DNA of 64,000 nucleotides from contig CACAHE010000002.1 in NCBI GenBank assembly GCA_902532195.1, positions 1-64,000 of the forward strand, given 5' to 3'. Below are positions 17,328-26,616 of this stretch, in pieces. The translations under genes were made by a program, and so were the position numbers. This DNA is from an uncultured Pelagibacteraceae bacterium. Lineage in GTDB: Bacteria > Pseudomonadota > Alphaproteobacteria > Pelagibacterales > Pelagibacteraceae. A model generated the notes under the pieces. The model saw only the letters and a program-made list of their open reading frames with translations, searched no databases and was not told the DNA's origin. The stretch's first letter is position 1. The number at the start of each line of letters is the position of its first letter.

Positions 17328-19262
17328 TTATTTATTTAACATTATCTCTATTTGTTTAACTATATATTTACTTGTTAGGTAAAAGGAATCAAAAATATCT
17401 TTTTGAGGTGCACTTTTGCCAAAATCGTTTATGCCAAAGGAAATTCCATTTTCACCCACATATTTTTTCCAAGGCTCTGTTAAGCCTGCTTCAATAGAAA
17501 TTTTATATTTAGTTTCACTCATTATTTCTCTTTTATATTTTTCTGATTGAATATTAAATAATTCTAATGAAGGCACTGATACAACTTTTGAATAAATGTT
17601 TTGTGTGGCCAATTTATGGCTTACTTCTAAAGCTAAATTAACCTCCGATCCAGTCGCAAGAATAGTTAATTCTATTGTTTTGTTAGTTCTCAATATTTCG
17701 TACGCACCTGATGAACATTTATTTTCATAATCATATTTTTTTCTTACCGGATTAATTTTTTGTCTGGATAGCGCAATAACACTTGGAGAATTGTTATCTG
17801 CTAAAGCAAGTTCCCAACATTCAAATGTTTCTATAGTATCAGCTGGTCTAAATACTTTTAAATTTGGTATAGATCTTAAGTTTGAAAGTTGTTCTATTGG
17901 TTGATGGGTTGGACCATCTTCACCAAGTCCGATAGAGTCGTGAGTCATAACGTAAATTACTCTTTGTTTCATTAAAGCAGATAGCCTTATAGAAGGCTTA
18001 CAGTAATCACTAAAAATAAGAAAAGTACCACCATAAGGAATTAAATTACTATGTAGCGCTAGACCGTTCATGATACCGCTCATTGCATGTTCTCTAACAC
18101 CATAATGAATATAATTCCCATCAAATTTTCCAGGTTTAATTATTTTATGACCATCTGTTTTTGTATTATTTGATCCTGAAAGATCTGCAGATCCACCAAT
18201 AAGTGTAGGTATTTTTTTTGCAAATGTGTTTAAAATTTTTTGTGAAGATTTTCTTGTAGCCATAGGTTCCATTAAATTTATATAATTTTGTTTTTCTTCT
18301 TTTACAATTTTAGAAATTGTTTTGTTGTAATCTATATTTTTTAACTTTTTACCTTCAAGTCTTTCAGAACCTTTTTTTCCAATTTTTCTCCATTCATCCA
18401 TTATACTTTTTGGAATTTCAAAAGGTTTATGATTCCATTTTAATTTTTTTCTTACTAAATAGACTTCATCAATACCCAATGGACTTCCATGAACAGAAGC
18501 TGTTCCTGATTTATTTGGGGAACCGTACCCAATAATTGTTTTACATGAAATTGCTGATGGGATTTTTGATTTTTGAACTTTTTTTAAAGCTTTAAAAATT
18601 TGTTTTTCATTGTGACCATCAATTTCGATATAATTCCATCCGTAACTATTAAACCTTTTTTTAAAATTATCAGATACCGCAAGATTGGTTGGTCCATCTA
18701 TTGAAATAGAATTATTATCAAACAATAAAATTAAGTTTTTTAATTTTAAGTGTCCAGCTAAACTTAGAGCTTCGTGGCTTATTCCTTCCATTAAGCAACC
18801 ATCTCCTGCCATGACATAAGTTTTATGATTTACAATTTGTTTACCTAATTTTTTTTTTAAAATTTCTTCTGCTATAGCAAATCCCACTGCATTTGCTATT
18901 CCTTGTCCTAGAGGACCTGTTGTTGTTTCAATACCTGAATTAGGAGTATATTCTGGATGACCTGCGCATATTGAATTTAATTGTCTAAAATTTTTAATAT
19001 CGTTTAAAGAAATGCTCTTGTAGCCCGTTAGGTATAACAATGAATATAATAACATTGAGCCATGACCAGCAGATAATACAAATCTATCTCTATTTAAACA
19101 ATTTGGATTGTTTGGATTAAATCTTAAAAAATCTTTAAAAAGAATCGTAGCAACATCAGCCATACCCATAGGTAATCCAGGATGTCCAGAATTAGCTTTT
19201 TCGACGGCATCAATCGCTAAAAACCTGATTGCATTTGACAGATCTTTATGTTGCTTCTTCAA
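17328..19262 (-). CDS. tkt: Transketolase
   Basis: A 644-residue thiamine-diphosphate enzyme that moves two-carbon units between sugar phosphates. The TPP motif starts at GDGCLMEGISHEAL and ends with FDNN; the N-terminal AVEKANSGHPGLPMGMAD, and GLGEDGPTHQPIEQL in the central domain, are standard. The start is a TTG at 19260-19262; no ATG lies before the conserved KDLSNAIRFLAIDAV. It is the first gene of the minus-strand carbon operon. The 54-nt gap to the divergent gene at 19317 must hold promoters for both directions. Confidence 0.96.
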   Translation of the reverse strand: MKKQHKDLSNAIRFLAIDAVEKANSGHPGLPMGMADVATILFKDFLRFNPNNPNCLNRDRFVLSAGHGSMLLYSLLYLTGYKSISLNDIKNFRQLNSICAGHPEYTPNSGIETTTGPLGQGIANAVGFAIAEEILKKKLGKQIVNHKTYVMAGDGCLMEGISHEALSLAGHLKLKNLILLFDNNSISIDGPTNLAVSDNFKKRFNSYGWNYIEIDGHNEKQIFKALKKVQKSKIPSAISCKTIIGYGSPNKSGTASVHGSPLGIDEVYLVRKKLKWNHKPFEIPKSIMDEWRKIGKKGSERLEGKKLKNIDYNKTISKIVKEEKQNYINLMEPMATRKSSQKILNTFAKKIPTLIGGSADLSGSNNTKTDGHKIIKPGKFDGNYIHYGVREHAMSGIMNGLALHSNLIPYGGTFLIFSDYCKPSIRLSALMKQRVIYVMTHDSIGLGEDGPTHQPIEQLSNLRSIPNLKVFRPADTIETFECWELALADNNSPSVIALSRQKINPVRKKYDYENKCSSGAYEILRTNKTIELTILATGSEVNLALEVSHKLATQNIYSKVVSVPSLELFNIQSEKYKREIMSETKYKISIEAGLTEPWKKYVGENGISFGINDFGKSAPQKDIFDSFYLTSKYIVKQIEIMLNK

Positions 19263-19316
19263 AAATTATCCTATCTAGACTTAGATGATTCAATTTAATA
19301 TTATAAACATATATAT

Positions 19317-19640
19317 ATGAAAACTCTTTACGAAAAAGGAAAAAAATTAAATGATGCACTAAAAAAATTGAATCAACTAAATCCTGATAATTCAAATTTA
19401 AAAGATACAATATCAAATTTAGATCAACAGAAGAATCAATTAGAAATTGAAAAAAAAGAATTAGAGGAAAAATATAAAGAACTTAAGCAAGAATATAATA
19501 ATCTAAGGCAAAAAGTAGATAGATTTAATTTAGAAAAAGAAAAAGAGACTAAGAAAGAATTAGAATTTACAGAAAAAATAGATGAATTAAATCAAGAAAC
19601 AGATATTTTGTTAGAAGAGATAGATAAATGGCAAATGTAA
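19317..19640 (+). CDS. Small coiled-coil protein upstream of zapA (DUF4164-like)
   Basis: A 107-residue, highly charged protein, almost wholly heptad-repeat coiled coil from about residue 25 to the end (runs of Leu/Ile spaced among Lys and Glu). No signal peptide, no membrane segment and no cysteines. Its 3' end overlaps zapA by 13 nt, so translation is coupled. A small coiled-coil gene in front of zapA is common in alphaproteobacteria, which suggests a cytokinesis-linked role. The family name is tentative because coiled coils align poorly. Confidence 0.7.
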   Translation: MKTLYEKGKKLNDALKKLNQLNPDNSNLKDTISNLDQQKNQLEIEKKELEEKYKELKQEYNNLRQKVDRFNLEKEKETKKELEFTEKIDELNQETDILLEEIDKWQM

Positions 19641-20074
19641 ATATAAATTTTAATGGTAAAGAGTTTGTATTATCGTGTGAAGACGGACAAGAGGAGCACC
19701 TGGAAGAGCTAGCTTCACATTTAAACCAAAAATTTAATAATTTAAAATCATCTTTAGGGAATATAGGAGAAAGTAAACTTTTGCTTATTACATCTATAAC
19801 GATCATGGATGAATATTATGAGACCAAAAAAAAAATAGATCAAAAAATCGAGGAACTTAAAAATATTACTGAAAAATTTAAAGAACTTAAAGCGTTAGTA
19901 TATGACTATAAAGAAAATAAAGAAGAGGAAATAAATGAACTCAATAAAGAATTGTCAGAAATAAAAATAGATATAGATAGAAGTAAAGAAGATTATGAAA
20001 AAATTATAGACAATGCTACAGATAAAATTGAAAGTTTTCTTAAAAAGGCTTCCTTAGAAAGCCCAATTCAATAA
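19628..20074 (+). CDS. zapA: Cell division protein ZapA
   Basis: A 148-residue protein with an N-terminal alpha/beta domain (VNINFNGKEFVLSCEDGQEE, then HLEELASHLNQKF) and a long C-terminal coiled coil. ZapA binds FtsZ and bundles protofilaments at midcell. It is longer than the E. coli protein because the coiled coil continues to residue 145. The next gene, fau, starts 4 nt after its stop, leaving no room for the 6S RNA gene that often lies here in alphaproteobacteria. Confidence 0.85.
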   Translation: MANVNINFNGKEFVLSCEDGQEEHLEELASHLNQKFNNLKSSLGNIGESKLLLITSITIMDEYYETKKKIDQKIEELKNITEKFKELKALVYDYKENKEEEINELNKELSEIKIDIDRSKEDYEKIIDNATDKIESFLKKASLESPIQ

Positions 20075-20077
20075 GTT

Positions 20078-20623
20078 GTGATAAAATCAAGAATAAGAAA
20101 AAAAATTCTTAAGTTAAGAGAAAAAAATCAATTAAAAAATAATAAGATTAATTTTTCATTACTAATTTCTATTTTAAAAAAAAATTATAAAAAAGCTTTT
20201 ACTGTGGGGGGATATTTTCCTGTAAATCATGAAATTAGTGATCTAGAAATTTTGAAAGAATTAATAAAAAGAAAAATTAAAGTTTCATTGCCAGTTATAG
20301 GTAAAAAAAAGGATATGAACTTTTATAATTGGTCATTTAGCGAACCATTAAAAATAAATTTATACGGTATTCCAGAACCAATTAATTCAAAAATTATTAT
20401 ACCAGATGTTATTTTGGTGCCACTTGTAGCCTATGATAATAAATTATTCAGGATAGGTTATGGAGGTGGTTTTTATGACAGGTACATAGCAAAAGTTCAA
20501 AAAAAAAATAAGCTGTTAACAGTAGGATTAGCTTATTCTTTTCAAAAAATTAATAAAGTTCCAGCAAACAAATATGATAAGAAGTTAAATATAATAATGA
20601 CAGAAAAAAATATTTTAAAATGA
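20078..20623 (+). CDS. fau: 5-formyltetrahydrofolate cyclo-ligase
   Basis: A 181-residue ATP-dependent enzyme that converts 5-formyl-THF to 5,10-methenyl-THF, rescuing folate. N-terminal basic helix IRKKILKLRE, the GGYFPVNHEI segment, and the ATP-binding RIGYGGGFYDRYI (125-137) are diagnostic. The start is a GTG at 20078, directly after zapA. The stop overlaps the ATG of ymdB by 4 nt. Confidence 0.93.
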   Translation: MIKSRIRKKILKLREKNQLKNNKINFSLLISILKKNYKKAFTVGGYFPVNHEISDLEILKELIKRKIKVSLPVIGKKKDMNFYNWSFSEPLKINLYGIPEPINSKIIIPDVILVPLVAYDNKLFRIGYGGGFYDRYIAKVQKKNKLLTVGLAYSFQKINKVPANKYDKKLNIIMTEKNILK

Positions 20624-21426
20624 GAATTTTCTTTTTGGGTGATATAGTAGGAAGGTCTGGTTGTAGTGCAATTAAAAAAAATTTACCAAACATAATTAAA
20701 GAAAAAAAAATTGATTTTGTTATAGTAAATGGAGAAAACGCTGCGAATGAAGGGGTTGGTATTACTGAAGAAATTTCCAAGGATCTTTTTAATAGTGGAG
20801 TAAATGTAATAACAACTGGAAATCATGTTTGGGATCAAAAAGAGGCTATGCAATATATTGAAAAAGAGGAAAAACTTTTACGACCTGAAAACTTATTTCA
20901 TCCATCCCCAGGAAAAGGTTTTGGAATTTATAGTTTAAAAAATGGAATGAAAATTGGAGTATTAAATTTAATGGGAAATATTTTTATGAAAAAATCAGAT
21001 GACGTATTTAAGTGTGCAAGTAAATTTTTAGAAAAAAACGTTTTAAAAAAAAATTATGATTTTTTAGTTGTAGATTTTCATGGAGAAATTACCAGTGAGA
21101 AAATGGCAATCGGACATTTTTTTGATGGTAAGGCAACTTTAGTTGTTGGAACACATACCCATGTACCTACTCACGATGCAAGAATTTTAAATTTTGGAAC
21201 AGCATATCAAACAGATGCAGGAATGTGTGGTGATTATAATTCTGTTATTGGAATGGATAAAGATAATTCAATAAATCGTTTTATGAAAAAGGATTCAATA
21301 AAACATTTTCCTTCAGAGGGGGGAGCAGCACTTTGTGGAGTGATTGTTGAAGCCATTAATGAAAATGGTCTAGCAAATAAAGTTGAACACTTTATATTTG
21401 GTGAAAATCTAATAAATACAAATTAA
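20620..21426 (+). CDS. ymdB: YmdB-family metallophosphoesterase
   Basis: A 268-residue binuclear metal phosphoesterase of the YmdB type (TIGR00282). Metal ligands are seen in GDIVGRSG, NGENAANEGVGIT, GNHVWD, DFHGE and GTHTHVPTHD. Characterised members hydrolyse 2',3'-cyclic nucleotides and influence RNA turnover or development. The substrate here is unknown. It overlaps fau by 4 nt and precedes yebC by 3 nt, so it is in a long plus-strand operon. Confidence 0.92.
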   Translation: MRIFFLGDIVGRSGCSAIKKNLPNIIKEKKIDFVIVNGENAANEGVGITEEISKDLFNSGVNVITTGNHVWDQKEAMQYIEKEEKLLRPENLFHPSPGKGFGIYSLKNGMKIGVLNLMGNIFMKKSDDVFKCASKFLEKNVLKKNYDFLVVDFHGEITSEKMAIGHFFDGKATLVVGTHTHVPTHDARILNFGTAYQTDAGMCGDYNSVIGMDKDNSINRFMKKDSIKHFPSEGGAALCGVIVEAINENGLANKVEHFIFGENLINTN

Positions 21427-21429
21427 TTT

Positions 21430-22146
21430 ATGGCTGGACATTCTCATTGGGCAGGTATTAAACATAAAAAAGGAAGAGCAGATAAATTAAGATCAAATTT
21501 ATTTTCTAAATTATCTAAAGAAATAACTGTTGCAGCAAAATTAGGAGATAGAGATCCTTCAATGAACCCTAGATTGAGATCCGCTATACAAGCGGCAAGA
21601 TCTGCAAATATGCCAAAGAATAATATTGAACGTGCTATAGATAAATCAGAAATCAATTCCGACACTAATTATGAAAGTATAAGATATGAGGGTTTTGGAC
21701 CAAAGAGAATTGCCGTAATTGTAGAAACTCTTACAAACAATAAAAATAGGACTGCCTCTAATATTAGAACGATATTTCAAAAGAATGGAGGGAGTTTAGG
21801 TACTCAAGGGTCAGCATCTCATAATTTTAGACAAATGGGAGTAATTAAAATAGAAAAAAAAGAAATATCAGAAGAAAAAATTTTTGAATTAGCTACTGAA
21901 TCTGGTGCAGATGAGTGCATTTCAAATGAAATAAATCATACAATATATTGTAAAAAAGATAATATTTATTCTGTAAAAAATATATTAGAAAATAATATAA
22001 GTAATTTTTTATCTACAGGGATTGAATGGGTTCCTTTTAATTATGTTGAGGTTTCTATGGATGAAAGAAATGAAGTAATTAAATTTTTAGAATCATTAGA
22101 TGATGATGACGATGTTCAAAATATTTATAGTAATATTAAAATATAA
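21430..22146 (+). CDS. yebC: YebC/PmpR-family protein (TACO1-like)
   Basis: A 238-residue cytosolic protein beginning MAGHSHWAGIKHKKGRADKL, the family signature. The GGSLGTQGSASHNF segment and the three-domain length agree. YebC proteins were described as transcriptional regulators; the mitochondrial TACO1 homologue and recent bacterial work point to helping translation through proline-rich sequences. It lies 3 nt before the RuvC-like gene, the same yebC-ruvC adjacency seen across bacteria. Confidence 0.95.
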   Translation: MAGHSHWAGIKHKKGRADKLRSNLFSKLSKEITVAAKLGDRDPSMNPRLRSAIQAARSANMPKNNIERAIDKSEINSDTNYESIRYEGFGPKRIAVIVETLTNNKNRTASNIRTIFQKNGGSLGTQGSASHNFRQMGVIKIEKKEISEEKIFELATESGADECISNEINHTIYCKKDNIYSVKNILENNISNFLSTGIEWVPFNYVEVSMDERNEVIKFLESLDDDDDVQNIYSNIKI

Positions 22147-22149
22147 AAA

Positions 22150-22644
22150 ATGTTTATAATAGGTGTCGATCCAGGGATAACAGGTGCGATCTGTTTTTTT
22201 AAAAACGGAGAAATATTCGACGTAATTGAAATGCCTAGTATGGCCGAAGGAAAAAAAAATAAAAGACAAATCAATGGTCCCCAAATTTATAATGAAATAC
22301 TTCAAAGGATTGAGGGAATGAACAAAAAGGAAATTGCTGTAGTAATCGAGCAGGTATCGGCAATGCCAGGCCAAGGAGTAACAAGCATGTTCAACTTTGG
22401 TCAATCTTTTGGGGTTTTAAAAGGTATATGTTCTGCAATGCAGCTACCAGTGCACTTCGTAAGGCCTGCAAAATGGAAGAAATATTTTAATTTAATAAAG
22501 ACCGAAAAAGATGCCAGCAGAACAAAAGTTATTGAAATCTTCCCATATATTTCGTCAAAACTATCAAAAAAAAAAGATTCTAACAAAGCAGATGCGATTT
22601 TAATTGCTAGTTTTTTTTATAATACTTACCAAAAAGTCGAGTAA
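22150..22644 (+). CDS. RuvC-like Holliday junction resolvase, phage-type
   Basis: A 164-residue RNase H-fold nuclease. Acidic residues D7 (IGVDPGITGAI), E67 (VVIEQV), D143 and D148 (KKDSNKADAIL) form the likely metal site. The central AMPGQGVTSMFNFGQSFGVL and the VRPAKWKKYFNL segments are typical of phage and cyanobacterial RuvC-like enzymes rather than E. coli RuvC, which has other residues there. Position (after yebC, before tolQ) is that of ruvC, yet ruvA and ruvB do not follow. It probably cuts branched DNA; whether it works with RuvAB is open. Confidence 0.8.
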   Translation: MFIIGVDPGITGAICFFKNGEIFDVIEMPSMAEGKKNKRQINGPQIYNEILQRIEGMNKKEIAVVIEQVSAMPGQGVTSMFNFGQSFGVLKGICSAMQLPVHFVRPAKWKKYFNLIKTEKDASRTKVIEIFPYISSKLSKKKDSNKADAILIASFFYNTYQKVE

Positions 22645-22699
22645 ACCTTACAATTATATAAGTCAAATTGATGACACATTTTAGTGTGAATAAGCTTAT

Positions 22700-23374
22700 A
22701 TGGAAGCAGATATAACATCACAAGCTGTTGGACTAGCTAGCAGTGCAGATTTTTCAATAATGAATTTATTTATAAGAGCAGATGTAATTGTTAAATCAGT
22801 AATTATCATTTTAATAGCAGCTTCAGTTTATTCGTGGGCAATAATAATTGATAAAATAAGGTTATTTAAAAAAATTAATAATACATCAGAAGAATTTGAA
22901 GAAAAATTTTGGAAGTCAAGATCTGCAGAATCATTTTACAATAGTCTACCAACAAATATAGAAGATCCAATGGCCAATGTTTTTAAAGGCTCAATGCAAG
23001 TTGTGATGAAAACAAGATCTAAATCAAATTTACCAGAAAAACTTCAAAGTGTATTAGAAGTAAATATTGAAAAACAAATGAATATAATTGAAAAAAATTA
23101 TACATTTTTAGCAACAGTTGGGTCTACAGCACCTTTCATAGGACTTTTTGGAACTGTCTGGGGTATAATGAATTCTTTTCAATCTATAGCCATTTCAAGA
23201 AATACAAGTTTAGCTATAGTTGCACCAGGAATAGCTGAAGCTTTATTTGCTACGGCTCTGGGTCTTCTTGCGGCAATTCCAGCTGTAGTAGCCTATAATA
23301 AATTTAGTAGCGACTCTAGAAAATATTCTCAAAGATTAGAAAATTTTTCAAAAAGATTTATTTCTATAATTTAA
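22700..23374 (+). CDS. tolQ: TolQ, proton-channel protein of the Tol-Pal system
   Basis: A 224-residue inner-membrane protein with three helices: residues about 32-50, 136-156 and 172-195. The last two hold the conserved LATVGSTAPFIGLFGTVWGI and the EALFATALGLLAAIPAV segments that form the proton channel with TolR. Tol-Pal pulls the outer membrane inward at division. The first gene of tolQRAB-pal-cpoB; the 55-nt gap upstream has inverted sequences (gtca...tgac at 22662-22675) and may hold a promoter. Confidence 0.95.
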   Translation: MEADITSQAVGLASSADFSIMNLFIRADVIVKSVIIILIAASVYSWAIIIDKIRLFKKINNTSEEFEEKFWKSRSAESFYNSLPTNIEDPMANVFKGSMQVVMKTRSKSNLPEKLQSVLEVNIEKQMNIIEKNYTFLATVGSTAPFIGLFGTVWGIMNSFQSIAISRNTSLAIVAPGIAEALFATALGLLAAIPAVVAYNKFSSDSRKYSQRLENFSKRFISII

Positions 23375-23375
23375 G

Positions 23376-23795
23376 ATGGCATTCAATTTAAAGAGAAATA
23401 ATAATAGGGAGCCGATGAGTGAAATAAATGTTACCCCATTCGTAGATGTTATGTTAGTTCTATTAATAATTTTTATGGTTACAGCACCTCTTTTAACAGT
23501 AGGAGTGCAGGTTGATTTACCAGAAAGTTCAGCAGATTCATTGCCTGAAGAGCAAGAACCTTTAACATTAACTATAAATTCAAAAGGTGAAATATTTATT
23601 CAAGAAACCAAAGTGGAGTACGAAAAAATTATAGCAAAAATTTTAGCTGTATCAAAGAATAGAACTGATACTAGAATATATGTAAGAGGAGACAAAACAA
23701 TTAATTACGGAAGAGTACTTGAAATTATGGGGATGTTGTCAGGGTCTGGATTTACAAAAGTTGCTCTTATTTCAGAACCGTACAAAGAAAGATAA
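23376..23795 (+). CDS. tolR: TolR, Tol-Pal energising subunit
   Basis: A 139-residue ExbD/TolR protein with one N-terminal membrane helix (about 20-42). The helix includes the protonated Asp in the INVTPFVDVMLVLLIIFMVT region. The periplasmic domain follows. It starts 1 nt after tolQ, and tolA starts 4 nt after it. Confidence 0.95.
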   Translation: MAFNLKRNNNREPMSEINVTPFVDVMLVLLIIFMVTAPLLTVGVQVDLPESSADSLPEEQEPLTLTINSKGEIFIQETKVEYEKIIAKILAVSKNRTDTRIYVRGDKTINYGRVLEIMGMLSGSGFTKVALISEPYKER

Positions 23796-23799
23796 ATAA

Positions 23800-24606
23800 G
23801 TGTATAAGAATATTATACTTTCATCGACTATACACGTTATGGTAATTATATTAGCTACTTTAAGCCTACCTTTTTTGGCAAAAAAACCTATAGACCTTCC
23901 ACCAATTATATCTGTGGAATTAATTCAAATAACAGATAAAACAAATATACCTTTTGCCCCAAAGGCAAAAAAGATTATAGAAAAGGTAAAAAAAAAAGAA
24001 AAGCTAGTATCAGAACAAGCACCTCCCAAGAAAATTAAAAAAGAAAAACCAGATGCAATACCTTTGCCAGATGAGAAGCCAGAATTAGTAAAAAAAATAG
24101 AGGATAAAAAACAAAATCCAGAAAAAATTGATACTGAAATTAAACAAGTATCTGAATTTGAAAAAAAAGAGATGTTTGACCCCAATGCAATAGCTGCACT
24201 AATAGATAAATCTAAAGAATTACAAGCAGAAACAAATGTTAAATTAAACAAAACTACTCAATCTCAAGATAAAAATATGGATATTTCGGGTTTAACATTA
24301 AGCGAAGAAGATGCTTTAAAAGCCCAAATATTTGGTTGCTGGAGTATACCTTTAGGATTACCATATAATGAAAATTTACTTGTAAGAATTAAACTTAAAT
24401 TAAAACCAGATGGATCAGTCATTAAGACAGAAATAATGGATCATGCGCGAATGAATAAACCTGGACAAGGTTTTTATAAAGTGTTAGCTGAAAGTGCTTT
24501 AAGAGCAGTTAAATTATGCCAACCATTAAGAGTTCCAACCACAGGTTATGAAAGATGGAAAGATTTACAGCTAAATTTTGATGCAAGAGAAATGTTAGAA
24601 GGTTAG
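23800..24606 (+). CDS. tolA: TolA-like periplasmic-spanning protein
   Basis: A 268-residue protein with one N-terminal membrane helix (residues about 7-25), a Lys/Glu/Pro-rich extended middle domain (to about 165) and a folded C-terminal domain carrying one pair of cysteines (C180 and C239 regions, FGCWSIP and KLCQPL). That layout fits TolA, which links TolQR to Pal and TolB. The start is GTG at 23800. The middle region is shorter than in E. coli, as is usual in alphaproteobacteria. Identification relies on layout and operon position more than sequence. Confidence 0.88.
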   Translation: MYKNIILSSTIHVMVIILATLSLPFLAKKPIDLPPIISVELIQITDKTNIPFAPKAKKIIEKVKKKEKLVSEQAPPKKIKKEKPDAIPLPDEKPELVKKIEDKKQNPEKIDTEIKQVSEFEKKEMFDPNAIAALIDKSKELQAETNVKLNKTTQSQDKNMDISGLTLSEEDALKAQIFGCWSIPLGLPYNENLLVRIKLKLKPDGSVIKTEIMDHARMNKPGQGFYKVLAESALRAVKLCQPLRVPTTGYERWKDLQLNFDAREMLEG

Positions 24607-24611
24607 TAAAA

Positions 24612-25952
24612 ATGAAAAAGATATTATTATTTATTATTGTATTTTTATTTTCATCAAAATCATTTGCCTTAATAACTGTGGATATAACAAGAGGAAATTT
24701 AAATCCGTTACCAGTGGCGGTATCTCCAATTTCTTCAGATAAAAACACTAATAACGCTTTGGAAAAAGAATTAGATATAAAAAACCTAGGTTTAGAAATA
24801 TCTAAAGTAATAGAAAATAACTTAAAAACGACAGGACTATTTAATCCATTAAACAAAGATGCTTTTTTACAAAAACCAGATATTGCACATGTAAAACCTA
24901 GATTTGAAGATTGGTCATTAATAAAAGCACAAGCTTTAATCACTGGAAAAGTAGAATTAAATGATAAAAAATTAAGAGTAGAATTTAGACTATGGGACGT
25001 TCTCGCAGGTAAAGAAATGCTAGCTTTAGCATTTACAACTGTGCCTAAAAACTGGAGAAGGGTCGGCCATATAATTACAGATAAAGTCTATGAAAGGTTA
25101 ACTGGTGAAAAAGGATACTTTGATACAAGAATAATTTATGTTGCTGAAGAAGGGCCAAAAACAAAAAGAATAAAAAAATTAGCTATAATGGACCAGGATG
25201 GATTTAATACTAAATATCTAACATTAGGAAATGAACTTGTTTTAACTCCTAGATTTAATCCTACAAATCAAATGGTAACTTATTTGTCTTATTTTAAAAA
25301 TTTACCAAGAGTTTATCTTTTAGATATTGAAACTGGAATTCAAGAAGTAGTTGGAGATTTTCCTGGCATGACTTTTGCGCCAAGATTTTCTCCTGATGGA
25401 AAAAAAATAATAATGAGTTTTGCAAAAGATGGTAATTCTGATATTTATACTATGGATTTAGAAAATAGAATTGTTGAAAAAATTACAAACCATCCTGCAA
25501 TTGATACTTCTCCCTCATATTCTCCAAACGGTAAATATGTGACCTTCAATTCAGATAGAAGTGGATATCAACAAATTTATGTGATGAAAAGTGATGGTTC
25601 AAAAGTAAGAAGAATTTCATTTGGAAAAGGTCTTTATGGAACACCTGTATGGTCTCCTAGAGGAGATTTAATTGCATTTACTAAACTACACAAGGGAAAG
25701 TTTTATATTGGCGTTATGAGAACAGATGGAAAAGGTGAGAGATTATTAACTGAAAATTATTATCAGGAAGCTCCATCATGGTCACCTAATGGTAGAGTAT
25801 TAATTTTTTATAGAGAAACAAAATCAGATGATAAAGGAGAAGGCTTTACTGCCAAGCTTTGGTCCATCGACCTTACTGGTTATAACGAAAGATTGGTTAA
25901 TACCGAAACAGATGCATCTGACCCATCTTGGTCGTCTTTATTAAGCAATTAA
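24612..25952 (+). CDS. tolB: TolB, periplasmic beta-propeller
   Basis: A 446-residue secreted protein with a signal peptide ([18 protein letters not shown]), an N-terminal domain and a six-bladed propeller built of SPDGKKI-type repeats (for example [30 protein letters not shown] and [13 protein letters not shown]). TolB binds Pal and TolA in the periplasm. It starts 5 nt after tolA. A 99-nt gap to pal follows. Confidence 0.96.
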   Translation: MKKILLFIIVFLFSSKSFALITVDITRGNLNPLPVAVSPISSDKNTNNALEKELDIKNLGLEISKVIENNLKTTGLFNPLNKDAFLQKPDIAHVKPRFEDWSLIKAQALITGKVELNDKKLRVEFRLWDVLAGKEMLALAFTTVPKNWRRVGHIITDKVYERLTGEKGYFDTRIIYVAEEGPKTKRIKKLAIMDQDGFNTKYLTLGNELVLTPRFNPTNQMVTYLSYFKNLPRVYLLDIETGIQEVVGDFPGMTFAPRFSPDGKKIIMSFAKDGNSDIYTMDLENRIVEKITNHPAIDTSPSYSPNGKYVTFNSDRSGYQQIYVMKSDGSKVRRISFGKGLYGTPVWSPRGDLIAFTKLHKGKFYIGVMRTDGKGERLLTENYYQEAPSWSPNGRVLIFYRETKSDDKGEGFTAKLWSIDLTGYNERLVNTETDASDPSWSSLLSN

Positions 25953-26040
25953 CTAAATTATCTCTAAAAAACAATAAATAGTGTTGCTTTTTAAGCTTGA
26001 AAGATCTATTTAGTTGTGAAAAAGTTCAATAAAAAGATTT

Positions 26041-26046
26041 AAGGAG
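26041..26046 (+). promoter_or_regulatory. Strong Shine-Dalgarno of pal
   Basis: AAGGAG lies 5 nt before the ATG of pal. Most genes in this window have weak or no visible ribosome binding site, so this one stands out and fits the high abundance expected for a peptidoglycan-associated lipoprotein. Confidence 0.75.
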
Positions 26047-26051
26047 CAGTA

Positions 26052-26534
26052 ATGATTTTAAGTAAATTTTATAAAAACATATTTTTAGTGACGTTGTTAA
26101 GCTTAGTTTTAACAGCTTGTGCGACGCAAAAAAAAGCAGTCGGACCAGACATGCAAGGCGATGTATATACTGGAACTGATACTGTTAAATATTTAGCGGA
26201 TGGTGTTGCAGATAGAGTTTTCTTTGCAACTAATGAGTCAATATTAACAACTAGATCAAGAGAAACTTTAAGAAAACAAGCTGCTTGGTTAAGAAAAAAT
26301 TCAGATGTAAATGTAGTTTTAGAAGGTCATGCAGATGAAAGAGGTACTAGAGAGTACAACTTGGCTTTAGGAGAAAGAAGAGCTAACGCTGCAAAAGATT
26401 ACCTAATGACTTATGGAATTTCATCAAATAGAATTTCTGTAATCAGCTATGGAAAAGAAAGACCGGTAGATTCAGGATCTAATCCATTGTCTTGGTCAAA
26501 AAATAGAAGATCAGTAACAGTTAAAGCAAATTAA
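26052..26534 (+). CDS. pal: Pal, peptidoglycan-associated lipoprotein
   Basis: A 160-residue outer-membrane lipoprotein. The signal peptide ends in the lipobox LTAC, with C23 as the lipidated residue. The OmpA-like domain carries the peptidoglycan-binding residues in EGHADERGTREYNLALGERR. It anchors the outer membrane to the cell wall and contacts TolB and TolA. A strong ribosome binding site precedes it and a strong terminator follows it, so it can also be expressed separately from tolQRAB. Confidence 0.97.
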   Translation: MILSKFYKNIFLVTLLSLVLTACATQKKAVGPDMQGDVYTGTDTVKYLADGVADRVFFATNESILTTRSRETLRKQAAWLRKNSDVNVVLEGHADERGTREYNLALGERRANAAKDYLMTYGISSNRISVISYGKERPVDSGSNPLSWSKNRRSVTVKAN

Positions 26535-26549
26535 CATTATTAATAAAGA

Positions 26550-26588
26550 AAGACCTTAATACTTTTGAAGTATTAGGGTCTTTTTTTT
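26550..26588 (+). terminator. Rho-independent terminator after pal
   Basis: A 15-bp stem (26550-26564 with 26568-26582, one G-T pair), 3-nt loop TTG, followed by a run of eight T (26581-26588). It is the clearest terminator in the window and ends the tol-pal transcript before cpoB, or attenuates it. Confidence 0.93.
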
Positions 26589-26616
26589 GCCATCATTATA
26601 ATTACAAATCAATTAA

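Noticed and set aside
20060..20090. 6S RNA gene expected between zapA and fau in many alphaproteobacteria
   Set aside because: Only 3 nt separate the two genes, so there is no room for it here. It may lie elsewhere.
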